A stretch of 64,000 bases of DNA from Brucellaceae bacterium (GTDB lineage Bacteria; Pseudomonadota; Alphaproteobacteria; Rhizobiales; Rhizobiaceae): NCBI GenBank assembly GCA_020637775.1, contig JACKJV010000005.1, positions 196,670-260,669 on the forward strand, written 5' to 3'. Positions 55,792 through 64,000 of the stretch are shown one piece after another (position 1 is the first letter of the stretch; every line of letters starts with the position of its first letter). Made by a program: the position numbers and the translations under genes. The notes under the pieces were generated by a model that was not told the origin of the DNA, ran no database searches, and saw only the letters and a list, made by a program, of their open reading frames with translations.

Positions 55792-57189
55792 ATGACCGCA
55801 ACGACACCGAGCACCATGTTTCGCCGAATCACGCTGAAAGCAACGGCCCTGCTGGCAGCCATGGCCATCGCCGCCACACAGGTCGTCACGCCGGCCGCAG
55901 CGCGCAGCCGGGTGCCCATCGTGCGGGATGCGGAAATCGAAGCGCTGGTGCGCGACTATGCCCGCCCCATCCTGAAAGCGGCCGGCCTTGCGCGAACGGG
56001 CGTGGAAGTCGTTCTCGTCAATGACGGTTCCTTCAACGCGTTTGTCGCCGGCCGGCGCCTTTTCCTCAATACCGGGGCTCTGATGATCGCGGAAACCCCC
56101 AACGAGATCATCGGCGTGATCGCGCATGAGGCCGGGCATATCGCCGGCGGCCACCAGGAGCGCCTTCGCCAGCAGATCGAACGGGCACAGACGCTGGCCA
56201 TTGTCGGCTCCCTGCTCGGCATCGGCGCGATGGCGGCAGGCGCGGCGACGAACAGCCGCGGGCTTGCGGGCGCGGGCAGCGGCATTGCCATGGGCTCCGG
56301 CGAGTTCGCGCGGCGCGGCCTGCTCGCCTATCAGCGCGGCGAGGAAGCCACGGCAGACCGGTCGGCAATCGACTACCTCAATGCCACGGGCCAGTCGGCC
56401 AGGGGCATGATCAGGACGTTCGAGCGTTTTGCCGGCGCCCTCTCGCTGACCGGCTCGCGCATCGACCCCTATCTTGCCAGCCACCCCATGCCGCGTGACC
56501 GTATTGCGCTGCTGGAAGAACTGGCCAGAAAGAGCAAATACTGGAATCGCGCGGATCCGGCTGAACTTCAGGAGCGCCACGACATGGCGCGCGTGAAGAT
56601 CGCCGCATACACGGAAGGCCCCGGTGCCGTGTCCCGCATTTCCCGCTCGCTGCGCGCGCAGATCGCCGCGGAATACGGCCTGGCCCTCAACACCTATCTC
56701 AACGGCAATCCGCGCACGGCGGTGCAGCGCGCCGAGGCGCTGGTTCAGAAAAGGCCGCGCAACGCCTATTTTCGCGAATTGCTCGGCGATGCCCTGATGA
56801 AAGCGAACCGGCCGTCGGAAGCCGCATCGGCCTATGGAACGGCCGCCAGGCTCGGCGGCGATTCGCCGCTGCTGCTGATCGCGCGCGGACAGGCGCTGAT
56901 CGCCACTGGCCGGCGCGATTCCATGCGCGAGGCGGTCAACATGATCCGAAAGGGACTGGCTGTCGATCCGGCCAATGCCGGCGCCTACCGCTTCCTTGCC
57001 CAGGCGCATGGCGCGCTTGGTGAGATCGGCGAGGCGGAACTGGCGTCCGCGGAAGGCAACTTTCATGCGGGAAACATCCGCGATGCGCGCATATTCGCCG
57101 CCCGCGCACAGCAGAAGTTGAAGCCGGGCTCGCCGGCCTGGCAGCGTGCGCAGGACATTCTTGACATGCCGCGCGGCAAAAAGAACTGA
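55792..57189 (+). CDS. M48 family periplasmic metalloprotease with TPR tail (BepA/YfgC-like)
   Basis: 465 residues. A signal peptide (about 15-36), the zinc motif HEAGH in GVIAHEAGHIAGGHQE with the third ligand in RGEEATADRSAIDYL, and a C-terminal TPR region (about 290-450, with repeats such as NAYFRELLGDALMKANRPSEA). BepA both folds and degrades outer-membrane proteins such as LptD. I chose the ATG at 55792 after GGACGAG; the frame is open 63 bases further upstream from a TTG. It is 48 bases before the DsbA-like gene on the same strand. Confidence 0.9.
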   Translation: MTATTPSTMFRRITLKATALLAAMAIAATQVVTPAAARSRVPIVRDAEIEALVRDYARPILKAAGLARTGVEVVLVNDGSFNAFVAGRRLFLNTGALMIAETPNEIIGVIAHEAGHIAGGHQERLRQQIERAQTLAIVGSLLGIGAMAAGAATNSRGLAGAGSGIAMGSGEFARRGLLAYQRGEEATADRSAIDYLNATGQSARGMIRTFERFAGALSLTGSRIDPYLASHPMPRDRIALLEELARKSKYWNRADPAELQERHDMARVKIAAYTEGPGAVSRISRSLRAQIAAEYGLALNTYLNGNPRTAVQRAEALVQKRPRNAYFRELLGDALMKANRPSEAASAYGTAARLGGDSPLLLIARGQALIATGRRDSMREAVNMIRKGLAVDPANAGAYRFLAQAHGALGEIGEAELASAEGNFHAGNIRDARIFAARAQQKLKPGSPAWQRAQDILDMPRGKKN

Positions 57190-57237
57190 CAGACATCCGG
57201 GCCTGCCAGGCCCATTCAGGACAAGGAAACGAAAGAC

Positions 57238-58026
57238 ATGATCGCATCCGCCCTACCCCGCACCCTGGTTCACGCGCTTGCCGTGGCCGGCGTTGCCCTT
57301 TCCGTCGCGCTTCCGGTGCGGGCCGTGGCCGAGGAGATGACGATCTCGGATGCCAACCGCAAGGAGATCGAAACGATCATTCGCGCCTATCTGCTGGAAA
57401 ACCCTGAGGTGCTGCTGGAGGCGCAGCAGGCCCTGGAGGACAAGCAGGCGGCCGAACAGCGCGACCAGCAACGCGCGGTGATTGGCGCCGCATCCGGCGA
57501 CCTGTTCGATTCCGAACATGACGGACTGGTGGGAAATCCCCAGGGCTCGGTCACGATCGTGGAGTTCTTCGACTACAATTGCGGCTATTGCAAACGGGCG
57601 CTCGACGACATGCAGGCCATGGTGGAGGCCGACAAGGACCTGCGCTTCGTGCTCAAGGAATTCCCGATCCTCGGCGAGGATTCGCAGAAGGCGCATGTCG
57701 TGTCGCAGGCGCTGATCACCATCGCCCCGGAAAAGTACCCGGAATTTCACCAGCAGCTCCTGGGATCGCGCGGGCGGGCCACGGAAGACAAGGCCATCGA
57801 GATCGCCACCGGCCTGGGCGTTGACGAGGCGGCGCTGCGCAAGGCCATGAAGGACCCGCAGATCATCGCCACCTTCCGCAAGACCTACGATCTGGCCAAC
57901 AAGCTGTCGATCACCGGCACACCGTCCTATGTGGTGGGCGACGAGGTGGTCTTCGGCGCACTTGGCCACGACGTGCTGTCGGCAAAGGTGGAAAACCTGC
58001 GCGCCTGCAACAGCACGGAGTGCTGA
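57238..58026 (+). CDS. DsbA-family periplasmic thiol-disulfide oxidoreductase
   Basis: 262 residues. A signal peptide (about 1-31), a helical N-terminal extension (about 35-80), and a thioredoxin fold with the active site CGYC in FFDYNCGYCKRAL. The cis-proline loop is in SITGTPSYVVG. It resembles Com1/ScsC-like proteins. It forms or repairs disulfides in secreted proteins. Two further cysteines at the C-terminus (RACNSTEC) may form a structural bond. Downstream there is a 196-base gap where related genomes usually carry aroQ before accB. Confidence 0.9.
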   Translation: MIASALPRTLVHALAVAGVALSVALPVRAVAEEMTISDANRKEIETIIRAYLLENPEVLLEAQQALEDKQAAEQRDQQRAVIGAASGDLFDSEHDGLVGNPQGSVTIVEFFDYNCGYCKRALDDMQAMVEADKDLRFVLKEFPILGEDSQKAHVVSQALITIAPEKYPEFHQQLLGSRGRATEDKAIEIATGLGVDEAALRKAMKDPQIIATFRKTYDLANKLSITGTPSYVVGDEVVFGALGHDVLSAKVENLRACNSTEC

Positions 58027-58222
58027 CAGGCTCTCTTCGGCCAAACGCCTGTGGAGAAGAAAACTTGCCGCTTGCGGTCTTTTCGCGCGCGGCTATCCGC
58101 TTTATAGAGACGCTCGGCCCTCCGCCGGCGTCCGGGAATTCGCGATGGCCGGCCGGCGGCAGGACGCAGACAGTTGGCGCGCCGCGCGGCTGGCTGACAC
58201 GTTTCAAGAAGGACACTAGCGC
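58027..58222. other. Intergenic region before accB
   Basis: 196 bases with no gene. TTTATAGAG at 58101-58109 resembles a -10 box but has no good -35. ACAGGC and GCCTGT (58026-58031 and 58047-58052) form a weak stem after the DsbA-like gene. It probably contains the accBC promoter. Confidence 0.4.
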
Positions 58223-58684
58223 ATGGCTTCCAAATCCTCCGGCATCGACAAGCAGCTCATCCGCGATCTTGCAGAGATCCTGAACGACACGAACCTGTCG
58301 GAGATCGAGGTCGAGCAGGACGATTTGCGCGTGCGCGTGTCGCGCCAGATTGCCGCCGCGCCGGCCATTCACGTGCCCGCGCCGGCACCTGCCGCGGCGC
58401 CGGCACAGGCTGCCCCGGCGGCGGCAGCGCCGGACAAGCCGGCAGACAACAAGAACGCCGTTCCTTCCCCGATGGTCGGAACCGTCTACATGGCGCCGGC
58501 CCCTGGAGCCAAGGCGTTCATCGAGGTTGGACAGACCGTGAAACAGGGGCAGACCCTGCTCATCGTGGAAGCGATGAAGACGATGAACCAGATCCCCTCG
58601 CCGCGCTCGGGTACCGTCACCGCCATCCTGGTGGAAGATTCGCAGCCGGTCGAGTTCGGCGAGCCGCTCGTCATCATCGAGTAA
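58223..58684 (+). CDS. accB: Biotin carboxyl carrier protein of acetyl-CoA carboxylase
   Basis: 153 residues. N-terminal helix (1-45), a Pro/Ala-rich linker (about 48-75), then the biotinyl domain with the biotinylated lysine in [10 protein letters not shown] and the thumb segment [13 protein letters not shown]. It carries carboxybiotin between AccC and the carboxyltransferase. accC follows after six bases. Confidence 0.96.
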   Translation: MASKSSGIDKQLIRDLAEILNDTNLSEIEVEQDDLRVRVSRQIAAAPAIHVPAPAPAAAPAQAAPAAAAPDKPADNKNAVPSPMVGTVYMAPAPGAKAFIEVGQTVKQGQTLLIVEAMKTMNQIPSPRSGTVTAILVEDSQPVEFGEPLVIIE

Positions 58685-58690
58685 GCGCCC

Positions 58691-60043
58691 ATGTTCAACA
58701 AGATCCTCATTGCCAATCGCGGCGAAATCGCCCTTCGCGTGCTGCGCGCGGCCAAGGAACTGGGCATATCGACGGTGGCCGTTCACTCGACAGCGGACGC
58801 GGACGCCATGCATGTACGTCTTGCCGACGAGAGCGTGTGCATCGGACCGCCGCCATCGCGCGATTCCTATCTCAACATCCACCAGATCGTTGCAGCCTGC
58901 GAGATCACCGGGGCTGACGCCATTCATCCGGGCTACGGCTTCCTTTCGGAAAACGCGAAATTCGCCGACATCCTCGAGGCCCACGACATCACCTTCATCG
59001 GCCCGAAGGCGGATCACATCCGCATCATGGGCGACAAGATCGAAGCAAAGCGCACGGCCCGGCGGCTGGGCATTCCGGTCGTTCCCGGCTCCGACGGCGC
59101 GGTGACGGAAGAGGCCGACGCGCGGCGCATTGCCGGTGAAATCGGCTATCCGGTCATCATCAAGGCTTCCGCGGGTGGTGGCGGCCGCGGCATGAAGGTG
59201 GCGCGCTCGGAAGACGATCTCGTCGTGGCGCTGCAGACGGCGCGCTCGGAAGCAGGCGCGGCCTTTGGCGACGATGCCGTCTATATCGAAAAATACCTGG
59301 AGAAGCCCCGCCATATCGAGGTTCAGGTGGTTGGCGACGGCATGGGCCAGGGCGTCCATCTTGGCGAGCGCGACTGTTCGCTGCAACGCCGGCACCAGAA
59401 GGTGTGGGAAGAGGCCAATTCGCCGGCGCTGAACGAGGAAGCGCGCGAACGGATAGGCTCCATCTGCGCCAATGCGATTGCCGAAATGGGTTATTCGGGT
59501 GCCGGAACGATCGAGTTCCTCTATGAGAACGGCGAGTTCTATTTCATCGAGATGAACACCCGGCTGCAGGTGGAACATCCGGTGACCGAAGCCATTACCG
59601 GGATCGATCTCGTGCATGAGCAGATCCGTGTGGCATCGGGCGGCGGGTTGTCGGTGCGCCAGGAGGATATCCGTTTCTCCGGCCATGCCATCGAATGCCG
59701 GATCAATGCCGAGGACCCGCTCACCTTCACGCCCTCGCCCGGTGTCATCACGCATTTCCACACGCCGGGCGGCCTCGGCGTGCGCGTCGATTCCGGCGTC
59801 TATTCGGGTTACAAGATCCCGCCCTTCTACGACAGCCTGATCGGCAAGCTGATCGTGCATGGCCGCAACCGCGTGGAATGCATGATGCGCCTTCGCCGGG
59901 CGCTGGACGAGTTCGTCGTGGACGGGATCAACAGCACGCTGCCGCTCTTCCAAGACCTCGTCTCCAACCGGGACATCGCAAACGGCGATTATGACATTCA
60001 CTGGCTGGAGAAATATCTGGCGACCAAGACGGATGCGGCTTGA
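58691..60043 (+). CDS. accC: Biotin carboxylase subunit of acetyl-CoA carboxylase
   Basis: 450 residues, exactly the usual size. ATP-grasp motifs: [44 protein letters not shown] and the catalytic HPGYGFLSE and [16 protein letters not shown]. It carboxylates the biotin of AccB with bicarbonate and ATP in the first committed step of fatty-acid synthesis. Confidence 0.97.
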   Translation: MFNKILIANRGEIALRVLRAAKELGISTVAVHSTADADAMHVRLADESVCIGPPPSRDSYLNIHQIVAACEITGADAIHPGYGFLSENAKFADILEAHDITFIGPKADHIRIMGDKIEAKRTARRLGIPVVPGSDGAVTEEADARRIAGEIGYPVIIKASAGGGGRGMKVARSEDDLVVALQTARSEAGAAFGDDAVYIEKYLEKPRHIEVQVVGDGMGQGVHLGERDCSLQRRHQKVWEEANSPALNEEARERIGSICANAIAEMGYSGAGTIEFLYENGEFYFIEMNTRLQVEHPVTEAITGIDLVHEQIRVASGGGLSVRQEDIRFSGHAIECRINAEDPLTFTPSPGVITHFHTPGGLGVRVDSGVYSGYKIPPFYDSLIGKLIVHGRNRVECMMRLRRALDEFVVDGINSTLPLFQDLVSNRDIANGDYDIHWLEKYLATKTDAA

Positions 60044-60070
60044 GACGGCGCAAGGCCCAAGGGTGAGCGC

Positions 60071-60724
60071 GTGAGCCGGCCGCTCGCTCCAGGACAGGCA
60101 ATCCCGCCCGACCTTCTGCTGCGCGCCTATGCTACGGGCGTCTTTCCGATGGCCGAGGATGCAGCCGACAAGGAGGTGTTCTGGGTCAGGCCGGAGGTGC
60201 GCGGCATCATCCCCCTGGACGCCTTTCATGTCCCCCGCAGCCTGAAAAAGACAATCCGGCAGAACCGTTTCGAGATCGCATTCGACCGTGATTTCGAGGG
60301 CGTGCTCGACGGCTGTGCCGAAACGACCGAGGACCGGCCGACAACCTGGATCAACCGCACGATCCGGGACGCTTATGGCGCGCTGTTCAGGCGCGGCTAT
60401 TGCCACACGGTTGAAGCATGGCGCGGCGGGCGGCTGGTTGGCGGTCTTTACGGTGTCTCGCTGGGGGCTGCCTTTTTCGGTGAAAGTATGTTCGCGCGCG
60501 AGACCGATGCATCCAAGGTATGCCTTTGGCATCTGGTCGAGCGGCTGAGGCAGCAGCGCTTCCTGCTGCTGGACACGCAATTCACCACCGACCATCTCAA
60601 GCGGTTCGGCGCCGTCGATGTGCCGCGGCGGACCTACGAGAAGATACTGGCCAAGGCCATTGCCGCCGACGCGGCGTTCAATCTGCCCGGCGAGCGGGAG
60701 ACGGGCGGCCTCCTGTCGACCTGA
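60071..60724 (+). CDS. aat: Leucyl/phenylalanyl-tRNA-protein transferase
   Basis: 217 residues starting at GTG. The [19 protein letters not shown] start, [17 protein letters not shown], the [25 protein letters not shown] core (quoted in part) and [19 protein letters not shown] are family marks. It adds Leu or Phe to proteins with N-terminal Arg/Lys so ClpS/ClpAP degrades them. It follows accC closely. Confidence 0.95.
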   Translation: MSRPLAPGQAIPPDLLLRAYATGVFPMAEDAADKEVFWVRPEVRGIIPLDAFHVPRSLKKTIRQNRFEIAFDRDFEGVLDGCAETTEDRPTTWINRTIRDAYGALFRRGYCHTVEAWRGGRLVGGLYGVSLGAAFFGESMFARETDASKVCLWHLVERLRQQRFLLLDTQFTTDHLKRFGAVDVPRRTYEKILAKAIAADAAFNLPGERETGGLLST

Positions 60725-60730
60725 AACGGA

Positions 60731-61150
60731 TCAACTGTCCTTGGGCGGGGGAACGTCGGATTCCTGCTTGCAGCCCTTCAGCCAGACATCGTAGACGGCA
60801 TGCTCGACGGCATTCAGGCCGGGGCTTTCTGCAAACATCCAGCCGGTAAATATGCGCCGGACCTTGCGGTCGAGCGTCATTTCATCGACCTCCACGAAGC
60901 TGTCGGTCTTCGGCTCGTCCTCGTTGATGCGTGAATAGCAAACCCGCGGCGTGACAAGCAGCGCGCCGAACTGCACGGTCTCGTCGATATAGACGTCGAA
61001 GCTGATGATACGGCCGGTGATCTTGTCGATGCCGGTGAATTCGGCGACCGGGTTCGTGATTCGCTCGGCATGGGCCACGCCCATGGCAAGGCCCGTCATC
61101 GCGGACGCAGCAAAAAACCCGATGAAACGATTGCAGGTTCTGATCTTCAT
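60731..61150 (-). CDS. DUF2155 secreted protein
   Basis: 139 residues. A signal peptide (about 1-28, ending VAHA) and the DUF2155 core with AEFTGIDKITGRIISFDVYI, LLVTPRVCYSR, VFAGWMF-like IFTGWMFAESPGLNAVEH and YDVWLKGC. Two cysteines may pair. The family is restricted to Alphaproteobacteria, commonly near the complex I NDUFA12 homologue, and has no known function. I chose the ATG at 61150 because it begins the signal peptide. Confidence 0.88.
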   Translation of the reverse strand: MKIRTCNRFIGFFAASAMTGLAMGVAHAERITNPVAEFTGIDKITGRIISFDVYIDETVQFGALLVTPRVCYSRINEDEPKTDSFVEVDEMTLDRKVRRIFTGWMFAESPGLNAVEHAVYDVWLKGCKQESDVPPPKDS

Positions 61151-61275
61151 GGCCGGCTGAGATTCCCGGATTTCGCGGCGGAACGGCAAGGGAGCGTCAT
61201 TTTCAGCGCAACGCCCTCAAGAATGCGTTAACCGCGAATTGTGGCGTGACAAGGCCCGTAAACGGCCTGTCGCGA

Positions 61276-61674
61276 TCAGGAACCCGGCGTCCAGGCGTCG
61301 TAGTCGCCGGTCACCTTGGGGCGGCTTGCCGGGGTCAGGATCGAGCCATCCGGCCGGTAGGCGCCCGGCGTACCGGTCTGGTTGGCGATATGTTCCTTTT
61401 CCCAGTCGTGCCGGACGTAGTTTTCCTTCGTCGGCGGCGTGGCAACGCGGTGATGCATCCAGCCGTGCCAGCCGGGCGGAATGGCGGAGGCCTCGGCATA
61501 GCCGTTATAGATCACCCAACGGCGGGTGCGGCCTTCCGAATCCTTCGTGCCTTCATAATAGACGTTGCCGAACTGGTCCTCGCCGACTTTCGTCCCGTGG
61601 CGCCAGGTAAAGAACCTGGTGTTGAGGGTTGCGCCATTCCACCAGGTGAAGATGTTGGTGAGTAGCTTCAGCAT
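61276..61674 (-). CDS. Complex I accessory subunit, NDUFA12 homologue
   Basis: 132 residues. The TWWNGATLNTRFFTWRHG start, VGEDQFGNVYYEG, RRWVIYNGYAEASAIPPGWHGWMH and YDAWTPGS end match the NDUFA12/B17.2 family, an alphaproteobacterial complex I subunit kept in mitochondria. It lies on the peripheral arm and helps stabilise the enzyme. 125 bases separate it from the DUF2155 gene on the same strand. Confidence 0.95.
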   Translation of the reverse strand: MLKLLTNIFTWWNGATLNTRFFTWRHGTKVGEDQFGNVYYEGTKDSEGRTRRWVIYNGYAEASAIPPGWHGWMHHRVATPPTKENYVRHDWEKEHIANQTGTPGAYRPDGSILTPASRPKVTGDYDAWTPGS

Positions 61675-61803
61675 GCCGGGCCTCGTCCTACGCGCAAGGA
61701 TGCACAGGCGATGCCGCGCATCCGCAATTGCCTTGCCTTATGAAGCGGGCAGCGCCGGAAAACAAGGGGCGCAGCCCGGATATTTGCAGCCGCATCCCGC
61801 CTT

Positions 61804-62271
61804 TCACAGCTTCAGCTTGAAGCCCTCATGACTGCGGGCGAAACCGAGGCGTTCATAGAAGCGGTGGGCATCGGCGCGTGTCTTGTTGCTCATGAGCTGG
61901 ACCAGCCGGGCGCCGGCCTTGCGGCCCTCGCCGACGGCGTGGCGGACCATGGCGGCACCGATGCCCTGGCCACGCATCGCGGCGGCGGTCTGTACCGCCT
62001 CGATGGTGAGGACCGGTCGGCCGCGCCCGGTCATGGCCGTTGTCAGCGTGACCTGGAACGTGCCGACGATCCGGCCGTCCAGTTCCGCCACGAAGAGCGT
62101 GTCGCAGGGGCTTGCCGCAATCCGGTCGAATGCGGCCAGATAGTCCGGCAAGGCGGCGGGATCGGCCGTGTCGCCATGGCCGCCCAGCACATCGTCGGCG
62201 AAAAGCGCCACGATGGCGGGAACGTCGGCACGCGTGGCGGGGCGGATCGTGACCGCCGTCCCGTCCGTCAT
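61804..62271 (-). CDS. GNAT family N-acetyltransferase
   Basis: 155 residues. The acetyl-CoA-binding motif is VQTAAAMRGQGIGAAMVRHAV with the R/Q-x-x-G-x-G/A signature, and ends with the ADAHRFYERLGF element. I chose the ATG at 62271, which overlaps the stop of the DM13 gene by four bases (ATGA); an upstream start would lie inside that gene. Acceptor substrate unknown. Confidence 0.88.
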   Translation of the reverse strand: MTDGTAVTIRPATRADVPAIVALFADDVLGGHGDTADPAALPDYLAAFDRIAASPCDTLFVAELDGRIVGTFQVTLTTAMTGRGRPVLTIEAVQTAAAMRGQGIGAAMVRHAVGEGRKAGARLVQLMSNKTRADAHRFYERLGFARSHEGFKLKL

Positions 62272-62750
62272 GGCCGGGTCAGGGGGGCTGCCGAGAACAG
62301 CACGCCGAACTGTTGGCACCACACCACGGCCGAGCCGAAGGCGGCGACATCGACATCACCGGGAATCACGTAGGTCTGGTCGCCCACATTTCCCTTCAAA
62401 GGCCCGAGCGAAAGCCATTTGCTGGCCTTCACGTCAGCCGAGGATTTCGGATCCGGGTTCTGGACGAGCCACATTTCAAGGTCCGGCCCGTTGGTGACCT
62501 CGAATTGCGAAAGCCGAAGCAGGTTCGCACCGCCGGCAGTACGCAGGATGCGGGCTTCGCCGCGGCCCTTGTGGGCGGTATCGGCATCGCGGAACTGCCC
62601 TGCGGCCACCGGCGTCGTCATCAGTTCGGCAGGCAGTTCCTCGGATACGACGCGGTCGATCCACAAGGGTGAAAACAGGTACCAGAATGCGTTTCCGGCC
62701 GCAAATCCGAGAATGAAAACCGGAACCGCAATGATGATGAACTTCCGCAT
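62268..62750 (-). CDS. DM13-domain protein with N-terminal membrane anchor
   Basis: 160 residues. A membrane/signal segment (about 3-25, in FIIIAVPVFILGFAAGNAFW) and a DM13 domain (about 50-155) with GRGEARILRTAGGANLLRLSQFEVTNGPDLEMWL and GDQTYVIP. DM13 domains are proposed to carry electrons through a redox cysteine or bound cofactor; one cysteine (in VVWCQQFGV) is at the expected end of the domain. I chose the ATG at 62750 since the longer form lacks a clean signal. It is coupled to the GNAT gene. Confidence 0.85.
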   Translation of the reverse strand: MRKFIIIAVPVFILGFAAGNAFWYLFSPLWIDRVVSEELPAELMTTPVAAGQFRDADTAHKGRGEARILRTAGGANLLRLSQFEVTNGPDLEMWLVQNPDPKSSADVKASKWLSLGPLKGNVGDQTYVIPGDVDVAAFGSAVVWCQQFGVLFSAAPLTRP

Positions 62751-62820
62751 GACCACGTCTTCCCCCCTTGGTTGAACACCCATGAGACGATGCGCAGCGG
62801 ACCCGCCCGGCCGCCGCCCG

Positions 62821-63309
62821 TCAGCCTATCTGCTTTTCGAGGATGAGCGCGGGGATGCCGGAATCGCGGCTGCCGCAATTCTCGGTGCGGTCCACCTGGC
62901 GGTAGCCCTGGTTCTCGTAGAAGGCGATGGCCTTCGCATTGGCCTCTTCCACTTCCAGGCGCATCTTGGCGGCCATCGGGAAGGCACTCTCCATCTCGAT
63001 GAGCAGCGCCTTGCCGGCACCCCTGCCCTGCGCCTGCGGATTCACATAGAGTTGATGAAGATAGGCCACCCGCTCGTCCCCCATCGACGCATAGGCGACG
63101 CCGAGGATCTCGGTGCCGTCGTCGGCGATGACGAATTCGGAATAGGGCTTCGTCATCCGCTTCTGCAATGCCTTGAGCGAATGCCAGTCCTCATTGATCG
63201 CGTTCACGCGATCCTCGCCATAGATATCGTCGTAGGTGGCGTGCCAGGTTTTGACGAGAAGGTCGCGGATGTTCTCCAAATCGTCGCGATCGACGGTCCT
63301 GATCCACAT
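62821..63309 (-). CDS. GNAT family N-acetyltransferase
   Basis: 162 residues. YLHQLYVNPQAQGRGAGKALLIEME is the acetyl-CoA motif and AKAIAFYENQGYRQVDR the C-terminal element. It is the middle one of three GNAT genes in 2.1 kb. It is 70 bases upstream of the DM13 gene on the same strand. Its substrate cannot be told. Confidence 0.88.
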   Translation of the reverse strand: MWIRTVDRDDLENIRDLLVKTWHATYDDIYGEDRVNAINEDWHSLKALQKRMTKPYSEFVIADDGTEILGVAYASMGDERVAYLHQLYVNPQAQGRGAGKALLIEMESAFPMAAKMRLEVEEANAKAIAFYENQGYRQVDRTENCGSRDSGIPALILEKQIG

Positions 63310-63391
63310 GGATGCTTTTGCCTCAAGCTACCTGCCTCATGCTGATGCGCACAATGCGCAATGGCACGATGGCTTTTTTACAAGCGGATCG

Positions 63392-63904
63392 TCAAGCCTG
63401 AGGCTTCGCCATGCCGGCGGGACGGCGCATCAGGTCGGCCGGCGTGTCGCCGAGGCCCGGTGCTTCCTCGATACGCTGGAACCCGGCCTTGAAGTAGAAA
63501 GCAATGGCGCGGTCATTGCCGCGCAGCACGGTCAGTTCGACCGGCGCGCCGCGCGCATCGGCAAGCGACGCCACCGCCTCGATCAGCGCCATGGCGACGC
63601 CGGAGCCCTTCCACTCTGGCTCCACGTGGATCCGGTCGATGAAAGCCGCGCCGGTGTCCAGCCATTCGCCGGCGGCCTGCCCCACCAGCCACCCCGTCTC
63701 GTCGCAGGCGACGAAACCGAAGGCCGAAGAGTTGGCATATTCCGATTCGAACAGGGCGCGCACATGCTTTGCGCCGGAAATGCGCTGGCGTTCGGCCTCG
63801 CCGATGATCGGGTCGTATGTGCGTGCCCAACTCGCCTTGACCAAGACCATCAGCGGTTCGATGTCGTCCACCCGGGTCGGCCTGACCGCAAAGGCGCGGC
63901 TCAT
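63392..63904 (-). CDS. GNAT family N-acetyltransferase
   Basis: 170 residues. The acetyl-CoA motif is in [28 protein letters not shown] and the ending [18 protein letters not shown] is typical. Its ATG overlaps the gatB stop by four bases (ATGA), so it is translated with gatB and is probably co-transcribed. Its length and start are well supported by that overlap. Confidence 0.9.
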
Positions 63905-64000
63905 TCCTCGATCCCGAGCTTTGCCTTGACCAGTGCCTGAACGGCCTGGGGATTGGCCTTGCCGCCGGTCGCCTTCATCACCTGGCCAACGAACCAGCCG
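63901..64000 (-). CDS. gatB: Aspartyl/glutamyl-tRNA amidotransferase subunit B, C-terminal end
   Basis: Only the last 32 residues are in the window; the gene continues past the right edge on the minus strand. The end [20 protein letters not shown] followed by KAKLG is the conserved tail of the GatB YqeY-like domain. With GatC and GatA it turns misacylated Glu-tRNAGln or Asp-tRNAAsn into the right form. Confidence 0.88.

Noticed and set aside
57911..60595. Long open frame of about 890 codons on the minus strand
   Set aside because: It lies fully opposite accB, accC and aat, shows no recognisable domain, and results from GC-biased codons in the real genes.

Overview
This is a GC-rich window that reads as an alphaproteobacterial chromosome, most likely Hyphomicrobiales (Rhizobiales). 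The pointers are a complex I NDUFA12 homologue, a DUF2155 gene, the block prfB-mrcA-amidase-rne, a divergent anmK/tyrS pair, a two-desulfurase SUF operon, and an Irr-type iron control element (ICE) in front of that operon. Both window edges cut a gene: a GT25 glycosyltransferase on the left and gatB on the right. I recognised no tRNA, rRNA, insertion sequence, prophage or CRISPR array.

Region by region. 1-3.5 kb: end of a glycosyltransferase, then a response-regulator/GGDEF protein and a soluble double-PAS chemotaxis receptor. 3.5-5.2 kb: an AidB-type acyl-CoA dehydrogenase behind an inverted-repeat operator. 5.2-13.2 kb: an accessory catabolic operon. An XRE-cupin regulator faces a FAD amino-acid dehydrogenase, a complete TRAP transporter (DctM, DctP, DctQ), an M81 (MlrC-like) metallohydrolase, an alpha/beta hydrolase and an ornithine-cyclodeaminase-family dehydrogenase. 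Most junctions are ATGA overlaps, and two tandem palindromes lie in the divergent promoter. 13.3-18 kb: a LysR regulator, then a divergent trio of an LtnD-like dehydrogenase, a TIM-barrel isomerase/decarboxylase and a DhaK-DhaL kinase, which looks like a short acid-sugar pathway. 18-21 kb: an amidase and a malonyl-CoA synthetase. 21-26.4 kb: an MsrQ-like haem protein, a periplasmic His-rich EF-hand protein divergent from a two-component system with shared operator repeats, a DUF4386 protein and NAD kinase.

26.5-64 kb is mostly core genome: an RNA helicase, the suf operon, a hydrolase, a 42-residue membrane protein, anmK/tyrS, a giant AsmA-like protein, bcp, a DUF455 protein and an M23 peptidase. 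It continues with prfB (expressed through a programmed +1 frameshift), PBP1a, the amidase and rne. The right end holds an aminotransferase, an M48 protease, a DsbA-like protein, accB-accC-aat, a DUF2155 gene, the NDUFA12 homologue, three GNAT acetyltransferases, a DM13 protein and the end of gatB.

The best candidate for a little-described system is the 5.2-13.2 kb operon. Its dehydrogenase matches D-arginine dehydrogenase (DauA) closely but lacks the acidic residue that recognises the cationic side chain. It is paired with an OCD-family enzyme, as in the DauA/DauB racemisation system. The M81 hydrolase belongs to a family known for cutting peptides that contain D-residues. Together they suggest uptake and L-conversion of a neutral D-amino acid or a D-residue-containing conjugate. 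This is inference from family knowledge and gene order.
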